Shown: positions 12,122 through 25,309 of the stretch, piece by piece
How the letters are laid out: each line of letters begins with the position of its first letter
Position numbering within the stretch: the stretch's first letter is position 1
Assembly (NCBI GenBank): GCA_963971425.1
Contig: OZ020517.1
Location: 27,236,668 to 27,300,667, forward strand
Origin: Bryoerythrophyllum caledonicum
Lineage: Eukaryota > Streptophyta > Bryopsida > Pottiales > Pottiaceae
Direction of reading: 5' to 3'
DNA: 64,000 bases
Program-made: the position numbers and the translations under genes
The notes under the pieces: model-generated
Databases searched by the model: none
The model's input: the letters and a program-made list of their open reading frames with translations, nothing else
What the model was told of the DNA's origin: nothing

Positions 12122-13165
12122 CTTTTCCTGTTTCTCCTTCCTCATTTATTTTTATTTTTTTTATAAATTTTCTTTCTACGGCTGGCTGAGACCCGAGTGG
12201 GTGGGAAGCATCATCTCCGGAATGCGCCACTTAGGTCGTATAAGTAGAACGGTATTGCTGGGTTGAGATGTTTTTGGCTACGACAATCGCCCGGGAAGTA
12301 AGTAAATGTAGTTGAAGGGAATGATGGCGTTGCAGTTGAGGTACATATTGTATAATGCGGCATCTTTTGAGTAAAATTCTTTTGTACATAGCGGTGAAAT
12401 TGAGCTCTTCTGTTATTTCTGTATGATGATTTCTGTGACTACCTATGCTCTCGTCACACAGTGTGCAAATTCTGTTCTCTTTGAAGGGGCCTCTTGAGAT
12501 TTCAAAGATTACCTTCTGGACTTGTCCTCTGCCCCAATGCTTTCATGATTGTGTTCGAAAATTTTACATTCTAGAAAGGGATACATTGTATACTTGGATG
12601 AACACATAATTGTGAATTATTATTTTGGCGACATGATGAGTAATGTTTTTTTTGTGGTGCATTTTAATTTAGTTTGGTGACACAGAATTTGCACAGGATA
12701 TACTCTGCACTAGCACGTGCATGACAAAGCAGTGAGTCGCTGAACAAGTACTGGAGGACTCTGTAAAGTAGACAATTCCATTATAACCTATGCAGTGGGC
12801 GAATATCATGCTGCCATGGCATCAGAATCACATGACATAATAGACACATTGTGAGTACGGTAGGGCCTCTGAAGGCTGACCTCCAATCGTTGGGAATCCA
12901 CATTATCTTCTTGGTATTATACCTTTGAATGGGTCTTATGGTGAGATACATTCAAATCAGATCTCTATGTTGAGTTGATATGGACTCTCTACAGTGACCG
13001 CCAAAGACACACAGAGAGATCATGTTGAATATTCCTTAATTCCTTACAGAATGGAGCACCCTAAAAGTGGCTTCTTGAATGACATTTTGAGGATGATAAT
13101 TGATGTAAACAATCATTTTGAATCCAATTATTTTTTTGGAGAATTCATTGAATGTGTAAGCAGTA
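12122..13165. other. 3' flank of AP2-like gene and intergenic DNA
   Basis: The 3' untranslated region probably runs to about 12.4 kb (T-rich stretch after the stop, then moderately GC-balanced DNA). I see no further gene, RNA or repeat up to the small TIR element at 13166. Confidence 0.5.
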
Positions 13166-13381
13166 CACTAAAGATGATATTTAGTGTAACCACACTAATG
13201 TTTTTGGTAATGCAATAACTTTTTACTTTCAAAGATGATTTTTACCTAGGGCACAACTATCAATACTATCTAAAGAGAGTGATCATTGTTAACATAGTTG
13301 GTAAAAATATTCATCAAGAGTAAAAACTTATAGCACTTTTAAACAAATCAGTGTGGTTAACACTAAATATCATCTTTAGTG
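13166..13381 (+). mobile_element. small CACTAAA-end TIR element, intact ends
   Basis: A 216-bp element. The left end CACTAAAGATGATATTTAGT and the right end ACTAAATATCATCTTTAGTG form an inverted repeat that extends through ACCACACT to about 30 bp. TA sits on both sides (13164-13165, 13382-13383), either as a 2-bp target duplication or as the outermost part of the repeat. Each end is also a palindrome around gatgata. Non-coding. Confidence 0.8.
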
Positions 13382-15320
13382 TAGTTGATGATGAAACTTG
13401 GTTTATCAAGGTAATCATGTTTTTATCTAAAATGACAATGTTTGTGACATGGATTTTGATGTAGTGAAATTTTGAACTTCTAACTTTAGCTATAAATCCG
13501 TATTTGGGTCTTTAAAATGATGTTTTTGAATTTGAGTCCAACTAATAAAATGAAGCTTATTAAGTCTAGTTTCCATTCCAAGTTTTTTAAAAAAAAAACA
13601 CATAAAATTGAATAAATTACTGCAATTTTAACTTTGGGCATTTAACCATGGTTGAAAAATATTCTAATTTTATCCAAACACGGAAGTTTCATTTTCACCA
13701 CATGTTTTGGCACTATAATGTACACCTTGGTGAAAATTCCATAAATTTAAGCAAACTTTGTATCTAATATGAATTTGCTTTACTTTTTCTCAAAAAAATC
13801 ACGATAATTTCAAATTTTCACAAATTTTGTGATTTTTGTGACATAAACAAGACATGTGATCTCATCTCTAGAAACTAAAATAAAATAATTTCCACTTATA
13901 TTAGATGAAAAATAAGTGCACACAATAGAATGGAAATTAGGATTATTGCCACGGTCATAGGCTCGGTCCTTTAGGGGTTAAAGGACTAAATGTCCCTTCT
14001 TGAGACAAAACTTTTCACTCCGACTGCAGTTATCTTTCAATTTGTATGGTCAAAATTCACAATTCTTTTATCACATCATCTCACTTAAGTTTACAAGAAG
14101 ATCATGCGGTTTCATCCACAAAGAGTACATCTTGACAGTCTTTTGATCAATGGAATAGAAATTCACTGTAATGCCTTGGTCCTCTAGGGAATGACATACT
14201 GTAATAATAATAGTAAGGTAACCCATTCTATAACCGCCATAATACATAGTATTGCAATTTCAGCCCAAGTAATTTCATATTTTTCCAATGAAATGGAATC
14301 ATGTTATGAATTTTCAAAGTAGTATGCCATGTTTAGCCCATTTTGGCCACTACACCGTTCACTGAATGTAGTGAGGAACCAAGTAGTTTGAGTTTCTACA
14401 CTAATTATAAATTTACATACAATTGTTGCCTAACATACACTTGCTTATAAACAAATTCTCATTCAAAACTTGACATGCATGTGCTTGATGTATATTAGTG
14501 TAGGTGATCAACATCAATAATGAACCTACACTATTTATAGAAAATGGTGTAGATACCCTATATAAGCATTGACCAAAAATAAGGGTTCATGACCAATAGC
14601 AAATGTTTGCATCTTTATAGAGAAGCATAACAAGAATAGAGAGGTTTCATAAATTGTGGGTTTGTTGCAATCAACAATATCTAAAATGAGAATGTGATAT
14701 TTGCACAACCTATAATGGAAGTTGCCTCAGGATCTTCACAACACAGGAGGGGTGGTTGGTTACTATCAGTAGTTTAGAAACCACATTGAAGGCAATAAGA
14801 TTGCTTAGAAGGGAGGCATGGATTGAGATGTGGCAATACATTTAGAAACGCATTAGAAGAAAGATTGTGAGCTTTTGCAAAGGTTTCAAAACGTGCTTTA
14901 AAAGAGATTTCATTTGCTTGAACTATAAAATTGGACAATAAGTGATTGGACATTTAGTGATGAAACAAAGAGAAGTGTTCAATTCTAATGGAAAGACATG
15001 GTGATGGATAAATGGCAAGGAGAATATTCCTATACGTAAGGTGAAACAAAGTGTTAAGCATTGTTAAAGGCTCTATAGTGCTCTCGAGTTGTTTGACATG
15101 TAGAGAATTGGGCTCATTGTATAATATATATAAGCGCATATGAGTGCTAGAAACTACCTTGTAATTCAAAAGAATGATTTGTATACCACATTGAGTGGAT
15201 TTTGGCTTCAATATTCAAAAAGTCATTTTCTAACAAGATAATAGTCGAGTGCATAGAATGAAGGGTGTTCACAAATGGTTTGGGAAGCAACTATCTTATG
15301 TTATTAAAATGTGTCAAGAT
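13382..15320. other. AT-rich intergenic DNA with eroded TTAA-family pieces
   Basis: No gene recognised. CGGTCCTTTAGGGGTTAA at about 13964-13981 looks like the right end of a TTAA-family element, and GGTCCTCTAGGG at about 14170 like a mutated one, but full copies cannot be delimited. Confidence 0.45.
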
Positions 15321-15432
15321 CGGCGCATGGAGGTGTTTGTGTAGGTGGCAAGAATCACCTTGTTCACAATTCTTGCCACCTCTTTGTTGCACCCGCAACC
15401 TCCTTGCAATAGTGTTTTAGTCTCTGAATCTT

Positions 15433-15560
15433 CTTGCCATAGTTGTGCACCTCCTTGCACCACCTCCACGCCTAGTAATCACCACTTCCTTTGTGTCTTG
15501 CCATAGTTGTGCACCTCCTTGCACCACCTCCACGCCTAGTAATCACCACTTCCTTTGTGT
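15433..15560 (+). repeat. perfect 64-bp tandem duplication
   Basis: The unit beginning CTTGCCATAGTTGTGCACCT and ending CACTTCCTTTGTGT occurs twice back to back (15433-15496, 15497-15560) without a visible mismatch, so it is recent. It lies in the probable LTR. Confidence 0.9.
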
Positions 15561-15671
15561 CAAATCCCATCTGCCATAATTTTCCACAAACCCTAGTTTG
15601 CAAAATTCAAACCCTAGGTTGCAAATCTCCTTCCTCCACATATCCTCCTCTTTGTGATGGCCCTCCTCGTC

Positions 15672-15745
15672 CTCTTCTTCGCCTCCTTTCCTTCATCTTC
15701 TTTTTCTTCTTCTTCTTCTTCTTTTTCTTTTTCTCTTCCTCTTCT
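15672..15745 (+). repeat. CTT/TTTTTC low-complexity tract
   Basis: Pyrimidine-only microsatellite (cttctt, tttttc). The long frames on both strands here are Ser/Phe- and Lys/Glu-rich artefacts. Confidence 0.85.
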
Positions 15746-16429
15746 TGCGGTCTTGGACAGTCTTCCTCCTCGTGGTCTGTAGCTCGTCCTCTTCCTCTTG
15801 GCAGTCTTGGGCAGTCTCCCTCCTCGCGGTCCCCAATCAATACTTGGGTTTAGCCCGGGCATCAACTCTTTTTAATTTTTAATTTTTTTAATTTTCTATT
15901 TTTGTTTTTTTTTTTTTTTTCTCCTTTTCATCTTTTTCTTTCATATAATATTAAACTCTTATCCTTTCAAATAAGAATTTAAGTTTTCAACAATACCTAA
16001 GCTAAAAAAGAAGCCTAATAAATTAAACTAGAAAGAAAACTCATAAGTAGTCTATTGACTTGATGAAATTTTAACAAGCTAATTTAGCCTTAAGTGGTGA
16101 TTTGAACCTTTGTCCCGGAGACCTTCCTGGTGATTTCTTCCCTGGCATTTTTTAAAAGTTTTATGGGGCATAAAACTTGGTTGTTTAAGGTCCGATTTTA
16201 TCACCATTATAACACTAATTAACTAGTTAAGCATTCTCCTACTTTCACCGATTGCTATACAATCTACTTCTATGTAATACTAACTACTTTGCTGGTTATC
16301 TAAACTAAAAAGCCCAATTTTAGCTAATTTTTTGATAGGGGCAACCAAGGGGGAGTTTCAGACTCCCACAGTTTCAGCATAGGACATTCATTGAGTTGGC
16401 CATGTGGACCTTGTCATTGCGGGTTGGCC

Positions 16430-19400
16430 ATGTTAAATTATGTCTATGGCCGGACGTCAGAACATATTGAAAAATACTTGTTCTTCACGGTTTTATGATA
16501 TGATCCGCAGATTGCGTTTGCTTTAGACATCTCAAAAGCGCCCACTAGGTTACATCGTGGAGAAGTTAGAACGTATTGGTAGTGAGTTGCTCCAAGTTGA
16601 GGACCTTGGAGGGCATGCACCGCATCTACTAGACTCTGGAATTGCCAGTGCTACTGGAAGCGGCTGTGGTGGGATCCGGAGCAGATCACCCGTGGTTGTG
16701 GTGGACAAATATGGCACCTCAAGAGTTGTTACAACCCGCCGTAGATCGTATCGAACGGCCGGATGTCTACGTAAGTAATACTTTTGATTGTAACAAGGCA
16801 CTCCGGCGTGTTTACCGTGATGACAAAGTACCTTTGGCGATGGTTCACCGCAAAGGAGAACCACGTAGGGCATTGCCCACGTTGGTTAGTTTTGCTAGGT
16901 CGTATGCCTTTAAGGATAATGGCCTTGGCCTTGTTTGGAATTCTTTGTCTCAAGAAATGGTGGAGCCCAATGCGGATGACTGGGAGAGAACAATGGACTT
17001 TCCCACGGGCACTACCAACATGCCCAACAATTTGGAGCAACAACGACAATATTTTCTCGGGCAAGCGATGGATTTAAACTGCTTAATTTGGATTGTTTTG
17101 TTGCTAGTGGCTGAACAATAGCTGTTAGCTTCTAGGTTGACCGGTTACATGGGATCTTCCAAGTTGCGAGCAGCCAAAGAACTGTTTGTCTCTGTTAGGG
17201 TGATAGACAAAGTGGTTGGAGGCGAGAGGGCCTTAGCACCTCGTCCATGGAACATGTGGGGTACCGCGAATCTTTTCGCGATGCCCAAGGCTGCAGATCC
17301 TCACTATGGAACGGAGGATTGAAGTCAAAGTAGGGGATTGGGCCACGAGAGCAGGGATTTAGAGGAAGCTGTGGAGAAGATGTTCATGGAAGAACTCAGA
17401 GCTCACCAAATGGAGGAGATTGGCAGTCTAAGCTAACATGAAGGACTTGGAATCATGATAGAGAGGGAGGAATAAGAGCTTCCTCCATGTGGCATTCAAC
17501 AGCCACCAAGTGAGAAGAATCCTGCTCCAAAGGAACCAAAGGAGGCGGTGACCAAAGATACTTGGAAACCGACAGTAGGCCTGGCGGATGGAGCAGTTGA
17601 GGCAGATGAACATGAGTTTCTCAAGGGATACATGGATTGTTTTGCCTTTAGTCTCGAAGACCTAGGAGTGTTGAAGGGGCACGAAGTATGTATAAACTTG
17701 ATGGACAAAACACCAATATACCGAAAGTCGTACAAGTATAGCGACCTTGAACGGAGGATGATACGCGCTCGTACGGAAGAGTTGGTGGCTGCACAACTAG
17801 TGGAGTTGGCTCCACCAGATTGTGAGTATGTATCAGCGACGGTTATGCCATCCAAGAAAGATATCTATAGTAATTGGACCGAGAAGAACATGTGTGGGGA
17901 CTAGAAGAGGATTAATAAATACACCAAGTCAAATCGTTATGCCATGCCAATTCTGGAGTAGAACTTTGAGGCTATTGTTCGTGCCAAAGTGTTTAGTACG
18001 TTGGCCTTGTGCTCTGGATACGATCAGATTAGATTGAGAGAGGTAGGCAAGGAGAAGACTGCATTTTTGGACATTGATAAAGATGGGAAGGAACGGTTGT
18101 TCCAATGGAAGTTCTTACCATTTGGATTGAAGAATATGCCTACCAAATTCAAGAGGTTGATGGATCGAGTATTCTCGGGCTTGGAATTTGTGAGATGCTA
18201 CATTAACAACATCATTGTCTTTTGCAAGAATCAAAGGCAACATAGGTTACTCTTGATGGGAGTGGTTGCTGATTAAGGCTTCACAATTTGAAGTTGCACC
18301 CTAGTGAGTGCAATTTCTACTTCGACCTGATCGAGTATTTACGCCACATGATATACCCAACTGGATTGAGTGTGGTAGCTAGCAAAATTGAAGTAGTGAT
18401 GTTAGTAGGCTACGTGCATTCTTTGGATTGTGCAACTACTATCGAAAGTTTGTGAAGACTTTCAGTGCTATTGCCAAGCCATTGACCATGTTGACAAGGA
18501 ATGATCAACCTTGAATTTTGGGAGATGAGCAAGAAACAACCTTTCAAGAGTTGAAGGCCGCTTAGCATCAACACCTATACTTTGAAGGTCGATAGCAGGA
18601 AGGACATACCAGCTACAAACGGATTGGAGCACGTTGGGAATCGACGCGGTGTTGACGCAGATGGATGACGAGGGGAAGGAGTTCGTGATTGTATACGCTA
18701 GTTAGTCCAACAACATCGCTTAGTAGTTTGGAGGCTTCATATTGCTTGTATGAAGGGGAATGCTTGGCCGCGATATAGACAATTGCTCATTTTCGGTGTT
18801 ACCTTAACGGTAATGACTTTCTGTTGGTTATAGATCACTAACCTTTAAAGTGGTTAGTGGAGTCTGACAGACTAACAGGGTAACTAGTACAATGGGCCTT
18901 GATGTTGATAGAGTACAACTTCAAGATGGTCCATAGAGTGGGATTTGTGAATATGGATGCCGATGGCCTTAGCAGCAATCCAATTTCAAATCAAGCGGAT
19001 GCTTTAGGTGCTAAGTGGCATGGTGAAGATGAGGCCAACCCTTTGCCACGTTGGCATTGTTTGGCCTTTCTAAGTGTTTTGGTGATGCGTGGAGATGACA
19101 TTGAAGAAGTTACTATGGCCATAATAGATGAGGTTGGCCGGAAAAAATCTTGGGGCGTCAAAGACATTTATGAGGACACGAACGTGATGCAATTTTTGAA
19201 GATGAGGAAGTGGTGCCTACGTGGTCCGCTAAGGCAAGAGATCGGGTCTCACAACGAGCCAAACGATTCGTGTGGGAGAGGACTCACATTCTGAGAGTGT
19301 GGCCGCATGGTACTTAGAAGGTTGTGCCATCTTGAATGAAGAGTGTGAAACTTATCAAGAACACGCATGAAGACCTTGGGCACTTTGGAGTGCAGAGGAC

Positions 19401-20790
19401 TTACAGCTTGCTCCAACTTCACTATTACTGGCAAAGAATGCAAACGCAAGTTCAAGCTTTGGTGGCCTGGTGCATGGTGTGATCGTATGGGAGTGTCTTT
19501 TAAGGCTCGGATGCCACAATTGCAACCATTACTAATTATGGATACATTTGGAACTTGAATTTTGTAGGTCCATTGCTAGTGACACCTCAACACAACAAGT
19601 ATGTGTTGGTGAATACTGAACACTTATTGAAGTTGATTGAGTTGGTATCATTGCTTGACAAGTTTAGTGAAGGAGCCGCTTATTCTTTCCTCGATCGTGT
19701 TTTGAGTTGCTTTCGAGCTCCAGCGAAAGTGCTCACAGACCAAGGACGTGAGTTCTTGGATGAATTTCAAACGTTGTGTGAGTAAGTGATGATAGATCAC
19801 CGATCTACTTTGACGGATCATCCCAAAGGGGATCGATTGGCGGAGCGCATGGTGCAAACCATCAAGAAGGGGTTGTGGAAGTATAGTTTGAAGAAGAGAC
19901 ATCACCAGGATTGGAACTTGCAATTACCATGGATAGCCATGGGCTACCGGTTTAGTAAGCAAACATCCTTGGCATCATTTTCTCTTTACTTCTTGTTGTT
20001 TGGAAGGCATCCAATATTATCAAAGGCCATTTAAGCAAATGTTGTCACCGTGTTGGCTAACATGGACAACCCGGACACGTGGGCTCAAGTGTGTGAGCAA
20101 CGTGTAGATTTAATTAAGCAAGTGATGCCTATGGCATTTGAGAACCTTTCCATTGCTCAACATTGGGATATGTTGCGCTATGCTACGATACAAGAAACAA
20201 GCTACCAACCGCAAGTGTGAACTCCATATTCGTTATATTTGGAGATTATTAGTCTCCGAGGTTAATATGTGTGGCAAACAATTTAGGTTGGGTCAACCTA
20301 AATGAACACTTTCAAAATCATGGAATTTTCTCAATGTAACGAATATTGTGTTTGCGGCGTTTTACTCCTGGAGACTATGTATAATTGCAGCAAGCAGCGC
20401 CCACCACTTTGGATGTGATGGCGGGACGGATCATTTTGAAGTGACGAATTCAAGAGTGATATTGTTGGAGGGTCATAATGGTAAGGTATGGAAGGATCAC
20501 ACGGGCAATTGCGTGCCTTGCCATTTGCCACACATTGATGGCACGATACACCTGGTCTTTCTCACATCTCTGTTGGATTGCGATGTCAGTTGTGTGGTAG
20601 TGAATGGCTATCGTAAGCAGGAGTCAATTTCGGACACTCGCCAAATTATTTATTTTCTCACATTAGAGTGGTTCGGACATAATGTTTATCGCATAGGTAA
20701 TACATGGTCATTACCTAGATTTTACATGGAGATCACCTTGACAAATCTCTTCAATTTCCCAAATTTTTTGAACATTTTCCATTGAGAATT
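16430..20790 (+). pseudogene. decayed Ty3/gypsy gag-pol polyprotein
   Basis: Retroelement relic broken by many stops and frameshifts. Pieces in order: unassigned N-terminal (gag-like) frames 16640-17120; reverse transcriptase 17548-18276 (LKGHEVCINLMDKTPIYRK, YDQIRLREVGKEKTAF, FQWKFLPFGLKNMP); an RNase H region at about 18560-18990; the HHCC zinc finger at about 19350-19480 (NTHEDLGHFGV...CMVC); integrase 19550-20034 (LTDQGREF, DRLAERMVQT); and a tail at 20430-20560 (CVPCHLPHIDGTIHL) typical of Ty3/gypsy C-termini. The catalytic YxDD box of the reverse transcriptase reads YINN, and the first integrase aspartate before VGP reads N, so the enzyme core is dead even where the frame is open. No 3' LTR follows, so the element is also truncated. 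Confidence 0.85.
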
Positions 20791-21151
20791 AACTATGTAC
20801 GAAATTGACCAACGCATATGGTATATTAGTTCTATTGGTAGTTTCCAGTACCATTGGTGGTTTTATACAAGACTTCCTAGATGCAAATTGCAACATTTAA
20901 ATATCTTTTTTGTATTCTAAAGATGCGATAGGGTATGTGAGAGTTACCACATGAGAGGAAAAAGAAAATGAAATAGGTAAAAAGAGAGCAGAAAGTGGCA
21001 ATGTGAAGAAGGAGAATATAGCCATGTGAGGCATCGGACATAAAAGAATCTCCATTGAAGTGGTATCTCGTATTATTACAACATGAAGTACCATGGCAAT
21101 GGCCTCCTTTGACTTTTACCTGCTCTTGTTCCATTCAGTGTACACCTTCTT

Positions 21152-24100
21152 CTACCTGCCAAGCACCTGATCCTGCATAACGGAGTCCGGAGAGGCCGAG
21201 TAGTTCCCCAGCAGCTGACATGCATTCTGCACGGCGCGCATCACTTCCGCATCCCCGCTCTCCGACGCCAACCACTCTTCCATCACACTCACCACGTTCA
21301 CAATCTGTATGTGTCAAGGCTACCACATTTTAACAACACCAAACTGCAAAACTTTTAAAGATATCAGAGGGAGTCAAATCTGCCCAATTCTCTGAGAATG
21401 TATAGTTACTTCGTCCAATCACTGCAAGTTGTCTTGAGTTACTGGTCTCCCTGTGTCACTCTCTTTCCAACCAGGGAGAATTGATATCCACCTTGGAGGT
21501 TGGAGGAGAAAGTGACCATCATCAAGTGGGAAAATGAGAACTCCAGATAACTTACAATTTGAATGAAGTACCACATTCTTAGAGAATTGGATGCTGTGAC
21601 TCCCACCTCATAATTGGTTATGCGGAGGAAGGATACAGTGGCGAGCTTGGCTTGCCGGCCAAGGCTGTGAGCGACACCAGGCGCTCTTTCTTCGTCTTCG
21701 TGCTCGTCATCTTCCCTGTGATCATCCAGATCGTCCATCAAAAGAGTAGAGCCCTCGGCCAATGCAGCCATCAAGCTGGCTTGCTCAGCAGGACTGCCTG
21801 GCTGCAAATGCTGGGATACTCTTTGTAAAATGCTCCACAGGGCGTTTCGAGCTCCGGAGTCTTCGCTCACTGTTGGCAATAGCCCTAGTAAATGGAACAC
21901 CATTGATCTATCTGAAGACCGGGGGTTTCAAGTCAGGAACAGAACCTGGTTGCAGCAGTCATCCGTTTATGACCAGAACCAACCAAACAACACAAGGCAA
22001 TTACTTCATGTTCGTTACTGTTAGAAGATATTTGATTGGAGTCGCATAACATCTGACCCAAAAAAAAGAGTTACCTTGTAAGAAGTCCCCAATAAGGTTA
22101 TTTTCCTCGGTGAGCAGATTAGCAACCAAAACTGTCCCGGTGATTCCTGATGGCCCAATCTGCATCAGAAATGTTGCATCAACAACTCAACAAGGACTAG
22201 TCATATCATGAAAGAATACCACAACTATTGTGTTAGTGTCCCCCTTACCTCGTCCTTCTGCGAAAGGCGAATGACTTGGCAAGCAAGAGAGAACAGTTTT
22301 TGGTTGGAGGCAAGCTGAGTAGCAAACTCATCAGGCAGAGAAAGAGCCTCCGCAATTTGTAGCACAATGTCGAGCACCGCATCACTGCATCAAAGCATCA
22401 GTCAGAATGCATTTCTAGAGAAGAGAATCACTGGATATGAAGTAGAGATGCAGACCCGCAAGTGGATGTTCCTTCCGTGATGGCTGTCACCTCGCCCTCT
22501 ATGAGATCTGTCAAGAGCCCAGGCAGCCCAATGCGCAGAAGAGTAGGCAGAATAGCAGAGAGCGCTTCTTGCTTGCTATCCACAATCGCTAGTATCAATT
22601 CCGTACTCTGCAGCAACAGTAAGAGGGGAATCAGAACCTAGTCAGACGAAGCGAACAGTAGAAGGCTTGTTACCTTTTCTCGAAGCTGAGAATTCATGGT
22701 GTTCGCTGCGATCCACATGACACGTTCCAGAGCCTCCTCTCGTTGCAGCTCATTGATCCAAGCGCTTGCAGCATCACTGTGGAGACCTGCACTCAGCAAT
22801 CTACAAAAAGCCCCAAACTAAATGACACATCAAACGTTTTCAGCCAATCACTAGATGAAACAAAAAACAAAACATGCTGTTGCGCGTTACGGTAGTGACC
22901 TGCAGGTTTCGCAGAGGCTCGGCGGATCTTCGAACTGGAGTTGCTGGATCACTGTCGGTACTAGCCCTTCAAACTTCACCATCACCTTCTCCGGCTTGCT
23001 GTGGCACGCCAAATTCCCGAGAATCCCCAAACATATCTCCTGTGGAAAATTTGCCGGATTTCAGCTTTCCATGTCTACTACATCTATCACTAATATCCGC
23101 ACAACAAGCAATAGAGCTATCGGTAAAGTCTCACCAGAAGAGGAAAGAGAGGTTTGCAAGAGGATTGAGGGTGACTAGAAACTAGTTCTATGCTCTCTTT
23201 TGAAGACAAGCTAGAAGAAGGATCACCTGTGTCACGCGGCATTAATCTTGTGGCAACTCAAGAGTGATTTTACAGCTAATTTCTTCATTACTCATTCCTG
23301 GAGTTATCCCACCCCCAAGTTCATGTTCTCCCAAGCCAAGAGGGGACCAACTACACTGTTCATGCATCTGACATACTACTAAAAGAAGAGGTGAAACACC
23401 CTGACTTTACAATCAATCCATTAAGCAAAGAACTCTCAAACAGGTCAGTGAAGAAAGGATTCCAAACCAAACGCAAATCACTAAATCCAACCGACAAAAC
23501 TCACCCGCATCCGATCAGACTGAGGGAGGCTCAAAATACTCAACAGAACATCGAGGATGCGATTCTCAACCTGAGATAATGAACAAACCAACAACATTAG
23601 GGCACAAATCAGTGCAGAAAGTTAGGTTTTCAACGGGGTTTCAGGTTTAGGTCATACGAGGGCAACCTCAAATCTTACCAGAAACTCCGCTTGCGATTCG
23701 TTCGCTGCAAGATCCCAAAGCACACATCCAGCTTCCTCCCGCATCTCTTCCTGTTCACCAAGCCCTGACGGTTTACAAGCATCCTCATCCTGATCCGGCT
23801 CACATTCCTCGTGAGCACATCCTGGTACATCACCCACAACGCGTTCGGACTCGTCCCTCTTCCTCTTCCCTCCCGCTGCTGCAGCAGCAACGGATCCACT
23901 ATGCTCTTCGGCCTCCTCCACCTTCTCAGGCTCCTCCACCGAGGTGATCTCACGGTCCCCGCCGGCGCAGGGCAGCAGCTGGCGGATGAGATGGATAATG
24001 TGGCTGGGGTCGATGGTGGTGGCATAATCCGCAAACTGCAACCCAACCCAAATCCACGACCTCTACCCCTTTCAATCCTCAATCCTCAATCCTATCTCTA

Positions 24101-24219
24101 TCTCCCACTCAAGACTGAAGACGAACCTGGTCATCGTGGTCTCCGGGCTCCGGCAAAGTGGATAGGGCACCAACATCGTCGTGAGAATTCGCCTTCTCGT
24201 CGTTGTTGGTGGTGCCCAT
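21152..24219 (-). CDS. SAAL1-like armadillo-type protein, 10 exons
   Basis: Resembles serum amyloid A-like 1 (SAAL1), a helical-repeat protein conserved in animals and plants whose plant role is unclear. Exons (minus strand): 24219-24127, 24035-23679, 23570-23505, 23039-22900, 22800-22674, 22607-22456, 22384-22249, 22159-22075, 21884-21607, 21304-21152. All junctions are GT-AG and keep frame, giving 528 residues (human SAAL1 is about 470). The N-terminus has an acidic, Ala-rich linker and a KRKRDE basic patch, possibly a nuclear signal. Family motifs: REEAGCVLWDLAANESQ ending exon 2, LGILGNLACHS in exon 4, and helical repeats through exons 5-8 (NELQREEALERVMWIAANT). An acidic DDLDDHREDDEHEDEE insert lies in exon 9. 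The ATG in exon 1 is the first in frame after a GC-rich upstream stretch. The assignment rests on motif memory, not a search. Confidence 0.82.
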
Positions 24220-24900
24220 GGCAAGGAAACGGAATCTCAGTTTCAGGACTGCTGTCGCATTATCGGCCTATCCTCCTCACCTTACCTTACTGCTGCAGCT
24301 CCATCGCCGCGCGCGCACACACAGCCATCACGGTCTCGGAGGACACAGGCAAAAGAGAGGCCTTCTGTGCCAACTCATCCAAAAATCTCTCCTTTTGAGG
24401 GTCCATGTCAGCTCGCCGTCGCCATGTCAGCGACTGCAATCTTTTCGTCATCGCAAAGTTGAATGTTCGGCCGTGAGTGGTTGCAACTTGTCATGACCAT
24501 GGATATGTATCGGATGATGCATCCCACCGGAGCTTGACTTTCGACTCGTTCAGAAGGATTTCACGTGCTTCATGGTGTGATGAGGAGCGTGATCTCTTCA
24601 TTGGTACTCACATAGCCCTAGAACCAAAGACCTGGAGGCTGTGGCGATTAGGGTTCCAGGCACAGCGTGGAGCTGGAATGAGCGATGTGGTTTACGTTTT
24701 CCTTTTGCCGATGATAGTTGCCAGATACTTGGTGACGACAATGAAAGCTGAGATTTCTTGATCAAATGCTGTGGACTGATTTGTCTGTGAGGTAGCTGCT
24801 CAAGTAGCCAACGTGGGTGAGCGCTGCACTCCAAGTAGAGCAATGCTCGGAATGGTAGGATTATAAGTCATGCCTTATCCAGACTCAAGCTGCATCAGAT
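24220..24900. promoter_or_regulatory. upstream region of the SAAL1-like gene
   Basis: Moderately GC-rich DNA (gccgcgcgcgcacac at about 24305) directly upstream of the SAAL1-like start codon; likely promoter and 5' leader. Forward frames here have no family motif and are not called as genes. Confidence 0.4.
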
Positions 24901-25080
24901 TCTTGTATCAAGTGTAAGTTGCACGTCTTGTTTCTTCATGTTCCTCCAATTTTGTCCAAATCTTTTGTTCGCAGGAGCCTGAGCACATTTGAATCTGAAA
25001 CGGTGAACTTTGGGAGGCACGGACAGCTTTCTGTTACTTCGCTCTGTGCTTCCTCGGAGCTGTGGTTGTGGTTGCAGATA

Positions 25081-25129
25081 TATCCCATAAGTTTTGACGC
25101 TCGGTGTGCAACGTTTTGAGTATATCAAG
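25081..25129 (+). promoter_or_regulatory. plant snRNA promoter (USE-like and TATA), U1 copy 1
   Basis: TATCCCATAA at 25081 resembles the core of the plant upstream sequence element (RTCCCACATCG). TATATCAAG at 25121 is the TATA box, 30 bp before the CACTTACC of U1. The 40-bp start-to-start spacing is identical in copy 2 and fits the wider, RNA polymerase II-type arrangement rather than the polymerase III one, which is about one helical turn shorter. Confidence 0.7.
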
Positions 25130-25149
25130 CGGGATCAGCGACACTCTAC

Positions 25150-25309
25150 ACACTTACCTGGGCGGGGTCGATCCATGATCTGGAATGTGGATGGCCTAGA
25201 GGTGCCTGCCCCATTGCACTGCGGGCCGGGCGACTCTAGTATCTTCCCACGGGAGGCATACACGTCATAATTTGTGGCAGCGGGGGCTCGCGTTCGCGCG
25301 GCCCTCACC
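25150..25309 (+). ncRNA. U1 spliceosomal snRNA, copy 1
   Basis: RNA component of U1 snRNP, which pairs with 5' splice sites. Visible parts in order: the 5' splice-site-recognition sequence ACTTACCTG (25152-25160); stem-loop I with loop region CATGATCTGGAATGTGG (U1-70K site in the family); stem-loop II with the intact U1A-type loop ATTGCAC; stem-loop III; the Sm site ATAATTTGTGG (25267-25277); and the 3' stem-loop GCGGGGGCTCGCGTTCGCGC. Length about 160 nt, the normal size. The second base is C where the usual start is AU. It differs from copy 2 mainly in stem-loops I to III. Confidence 0.92.

Larger units (their letters stand above)
15320..16370 (+). mobile_element. probable 5' LTR of the Ty3/gypsy relic
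   Basis: The segment ends ...GGGGGAGTTTCAGACTCCCACA at 16370, immediately before the coding relic. Its 3' half (gtcccgg...ttatcaccattataacactaattaactagttaagcat...gactcccaca) matches the reverse complement of 58412-58700. That second copy stands alone, which identifies this as an LTR. The left boundary is approximate. It contains a 64-bp tandem duplication and a CTT-rich tract. Confidence 0.6.

Noticed and set aside
15491-15865. 120-residue forward frame and overlapping Glu/Lys-rich reverse frames
   Set aside because: Translation of a CTT microsatellite and a tandem duplication inside the probable LTR.
23811-24398. 195-residue forward frame
   Set aside because: Antisense shadow of exons 1 and 2 of the SAAL1-like gene.
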